A stretch of 64,000 nucleotides of DNA from Ianthella basta (lineage: Eukaryota; Porifera; Demospongiae; Verongiida; Ianthellidae), in NCBI GenBank assembly GCA_964019415.1, contig OZ025873.1, positions 6,082,169 through 6,146,168 on the forward strand. The letters run 5' to 3'. Positions 62,301 through 64,000 of the stretch are shown here, one piece after another (the first letter of the stretch is position 1; every line of letters starts with the position of its first letter). The notes beneath the pieces are model-generated. The model saw only the letters and a list, made by a program, of their open reading frames with translations, ran no database searches and was not told the DNA's origin. The position numbers and the translations under genes were made by a program.

Positions 62301-64000
62301 GCAGTGGGGTGGTAAGTTACTAAATATGTGATCAAAATGATCTCATTGCATTATTCACAAAAGTTTACGTACTTTGCATGTGCATGTACAAAGAAACTTA
62401 TCGATGTACATGAGCCAACTAACTTATTATAAAACAATAATACTATGAAAAGCTGAAAATCAGTTCAGTGATGCCCCCTATCATCACCATTCATAGCTTA
62501 CCACAGGAGTGTCAAATGTGGTAATACGTCGTTATACCAGATGTTCTGAGTAAACCATTTTTAATGAAACAAGGAGCAAGGATTGGAGTGCCGGCAGAAT
62601 TTGACATTTGTTGCTAGATTACAGGATGATTGTTGCATAGAATTAAAACGCTAAAGTGAGTGTCCTGGGTCTGATTCCAGTGGTGCCACTTTCATTCTGG
62701 CCCTATGTCGTTTCAAGCATATACAGACTGTAATGATGCCAATTGTATCTTGATTTGAAATATTGCCTTAGAGTCTTTGAATGTAGTCTATTCCATTGGG
62801 CCTAGAAGCTAATCAAAGTGTACAAGTATTAAAAGCATAAGTTTGCTGATGTGATCATATAGGAATAACTGAGCAGAATCACAAAAACAGTATTGAATAA
62901 GTTGCAAGTGCAAATTTTCATTCACTCAGTACACTCACATACGTACACATATGTAGCACACAATTATTATGTAATAACCATTGAGTGAATACTAGTCAGT
63001 TGCCCCATAAAAAACTAGTGCATTAGTATGGAGGATATTCAATTGAGTGCACTACTCACGTACACTGGATTGAATGCATTAGGCATGCATACTTATTCGA
63101 GTACTTTCACACTTGGCAAACGCACTGTCCTACCGTCGCACTTTAGGACAGCTACATTTGCACACTACATAAGATTACACCTATACATACTGGTACAACA
63201 TGCCTGACAGGGCATGTGAGATCTAGAGGCACTTTGCTATGCAAATTAAATGAACTACCTACAAGTCTCTCATACACTTGGACTGGAGAAGGATAATCTG
63301 GGTCAGAAACTATAGCTACATATTTTATAATAGACAGGTGAATCCATGCAGCATAAGCCTTATTTCCTAACCATTCCAAACCCAATACCCTACCTTTCTA
63401 TTAAACATTATTTATAAAGAAATGAGTCAGTTATCCACCACAACCACATGCAGCCAGCATTATGCAGTCTCCAAATGAAATTGCTATAATAATGAAACAA
63501 ACACACCAGCACCACAGCCACACACACCATCGCTTCAAACAGCTATGTGCATATACCAGTGCCATACACTGCAGGGTGCAATATAGAGGGTTCCTTGTAT
63601 TATTAGCAATTTAATTAATCATGAAACAGATAATAGCAAAATATTGGAAAGAGAATCACAAATTATTGTAAACCCAATAATACATCATATCACTCTATAC
63701 ATAGATAGCGGGACATCTTTCAAAAGAAGGATCCCACACCAAAGCCTCAAGACTAGTCTACAAGATTTAGAATTAAAAATTTAATATATGCCCATTTTCA
63801 TGGCAAAGGAAAACCTGTACTTTGAAATCTGAATCTAACCCATTTCTAGCATTATGTGATAATCCAATAGTTTCAGCTACAGAGTAGACTCACTGTTGCA
63901 AGTAGGTACTCTTGGACTCCACAGTCCATCGGCCATGCAAGTTAGAGTGCTGCTCCCTTGCAGCTTGTAACCTGTATTACAACTATATTTCACCGAGGAC
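48608..64000 (-). CDS. Receptor-type protein tyrosine phosphatase with sushi and FN3 ectodomain (5' end outside the window)
   Basis: Exons: 64000-63894 (sushi, partial), 62298-62125 (sushi), 61338-61165 (sushi), FN3: 60063-59734, 57853-57572, 57380-57105, 56483-56190 (d), 55863-55576 (e), 55468-55196 (f), 54869-54603 (g); TM 54448-54370; 54207-54086, 53815-53697, 53588-53507, 53323-53250, 53107-53071, 52897-52800, 52331-52203, 51889-51738, 51020-50885 (juxtamembrane and D1); 50777-50631, 50371-50272, 50055-49979, 49870-49736, 49568-49434, 49358-49210, 49040-48905, 48688-48608 (D2). In phase throughout, 1483 complete codons plus stop. It would remove phosphate from tyrosines on cytoplasmic proteins, governed by the ectodomain. 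The TM exon ends on a GC donor. The 54086 end also needs a GC donor and is the least certain junction. Confidence 0.85.
50885..53588 (-). CDS. RPTP domain D1, apparently active
   Basis: Read across eight exons, the domain has K-N-R-Y then D-H-S-R-V, the substrate loop [23 protein letters not shown], the acid loop S-W-P-D-H-G-V-P and the signature [10 protein letters not shown]. All catalytic residues of a classical tyrosine phosphatase (Cys, Arg, WPD Asp) are present. The signature is split by an intron after H-C (exon 51889-51738 ends TGC AG). Q-T-x-D-Q-Y (Q-loop region) closes the domain. Confidence 0.9.
51391..51742. repeat. 176-base tandem duplication spanning a splice donor of the RPTP gene
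   Basis: 51391-51566 and 51567-51742 match almost base for base (for example 'catgcactgt' against 'cattcactgt'). The right unit includes the donor of exon 51738-51889 (CAG|GTAGGT). The left unit carries a copy of that donor about 176 bases into the intron. Confidence 0.9.
52473..52543. mobile_element. Small MITE-like inverted-repeat element
   Basis: 'tagtctcgcacgccagcc' at the left is repeated inverted as 'ggctggtgcgcgagacta' at the right. It is G+C-rich inside an AT-rich intron and flanked by 'ttattata' on both sides, a possible target duplication. Confidence 0.6.
54370..54448 (-). CDS. RPTP transmembrane exon
   Basis: 79 bases encoding [16 protein letters not shown] then a Tyr-Phe-Ala-Arg edge; the next exon begins K-Y-N-G-K-K-R, giving a basic stop-transfer. 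Phase 1 to 2 as in the gene B and C TM exons. The donor is AG|GCAAGT. Confidence 0.8.
56595..56815 (-). pseudogene. Relic FN3 type c exon in the RPTP gene
   Basis: The minus strand reads [18 protein letters not shown] then [12 protein letters not shown] and I-G-T-G-Q-Y-C. A one-base loss in the Y-C-C codons puts it out of frame. The first quarter of the domain and both splice sites are gone. Type c exons are otherwise seen only in genes B, C and D. Confidence 0.7.
57860..59720. other. Large RPTP intron, nothing recognised
   Basis: About 1.9 kb between two FN3 exons. Plus-strand frames at 57969-58426 show no domain. No repeat or RNA gene that I can support. Confidence 0.5.
60305..60335. repeat. 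Perfect short hairpin
   Basis: 'ctaaacacataat' (60305-60317) and its exact reverse complement (60323-60335) with a 5-base loop, in an RPTP intron. Confidence 0.85.
60615..61110 (-). pseudogene. Two broken sushi exons in the RPTP gene
   Basis: 61023-61110 gives only a second half of a sushi domain (T-C-Y-I-I-E-G, then [12 protein letters not shown]) with a good donor, but joined to the previous exon it meets a stop. 60615-60735 resembles the first part of exon 62298-62125 ('tactcatggtcaa', 'gacctacaactgtg') but is frameshifted and has lost the opening Cys. The intron at 60830-61020 also resembles 62336-62500, so exon and intron were copied together. Confidence 0.55.
61691..61750. repeat. (CA)n microsatellite in an RPTP intron
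   Basis: Imperfect CA repeat of about 60 bases. Confidence 0.9.
62300..63890. other. RPTP intron, nothing recognised
   Basis: About 1.6 kb between two sushi exons. Apart from the copied stretch at 62336-62500 no structure was seen. The open frame at 63152-63385 has no sushi cysteines. Confidence 0.5.

Noticed and set aside
62093-62335. CRISPR-like or bacterial content
   Set aside because: No array of equal spacers anywhere; spliceosomal introns and metazoan domains show a eukaryotic nuclear genome.
63152-63385. Possible further sushi exon
   Set aside because: Lacks the four-cysteine pattern and a phase-1 acceptor and donor.

Overview
The window is AT-rich eukaryotic DNA with intron-rich genes. 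The organism is probably a demosponge. This is an inference from long runs of fibronectin type III (FN3) exons, Ig and sushi exons joined to a receptor tyrosine phosphatase, and a multi-pass membrane protein of a type I associate with sponges and cnidarians. No species can be named. Nearly all coding sequence is on the minus strand. I rebuilt exons by hand from splice sites and reading phase. Almost every ectodomain exon is a single domain flanked by phase-1 introns.

Layout from high to low coordinates, which is the direction of transcription. (1) 64000-48608: the 3' part of a receptor-type protein tyrosine phosphatase (RPTP), with sushi domains, seven FN3 domains, one TM segment, an apparently active phosphatase domain D1 and a degenerate D2. 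(2) 48.4-44.6 kb: two decayed plus-strand copies of a multi-pass membrane protein gene, plus a tandem array of hairpin repeats. (3) 40.8-39.9 kb: a 5'-truncated retroelement flanked by a 14-bp direct repeat, just upstream of gene B. (4) 39702-29296: gene B, complete (signal peptide, Ig, 10 FN3, TM, short tyrosine-rich tail; 1162 codons). (5) 27685-27226: an isolated signal-peptide plus Ig cassette. (6) 26049-16547: gene C, complete, same plan with 8 FN3 (966 codons). (7) 16.5-7.1 kb: intergenic DNA with large inverted repeats, CCA/TGG-rich repeats and an orphan fourth copy of the gene B/C/D start region. (8) 7080-93: gene D, the 5' part of a third receptor, running off the left edge.

The main result is that the B/C/D receptors and the RPTP share a homologous membrane-proximal ectodomain (FN3 types d, e, f and g, with very similar exon lengths and identical phases) and some intron sequence, but carry opposite signalling ends. 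B and C end in a conserved tail of about 30 residues with ITIM-like Y-x-x-V motifs, encoded by a small last exon. The neighbouring gene ends in a tyrosine phosphatase. This looks like a linked 'paired receptor' arrangement, in a locus that is still duplicating and losing FN3 exons. A role in self-recognition or immunity is possible but is inference only.
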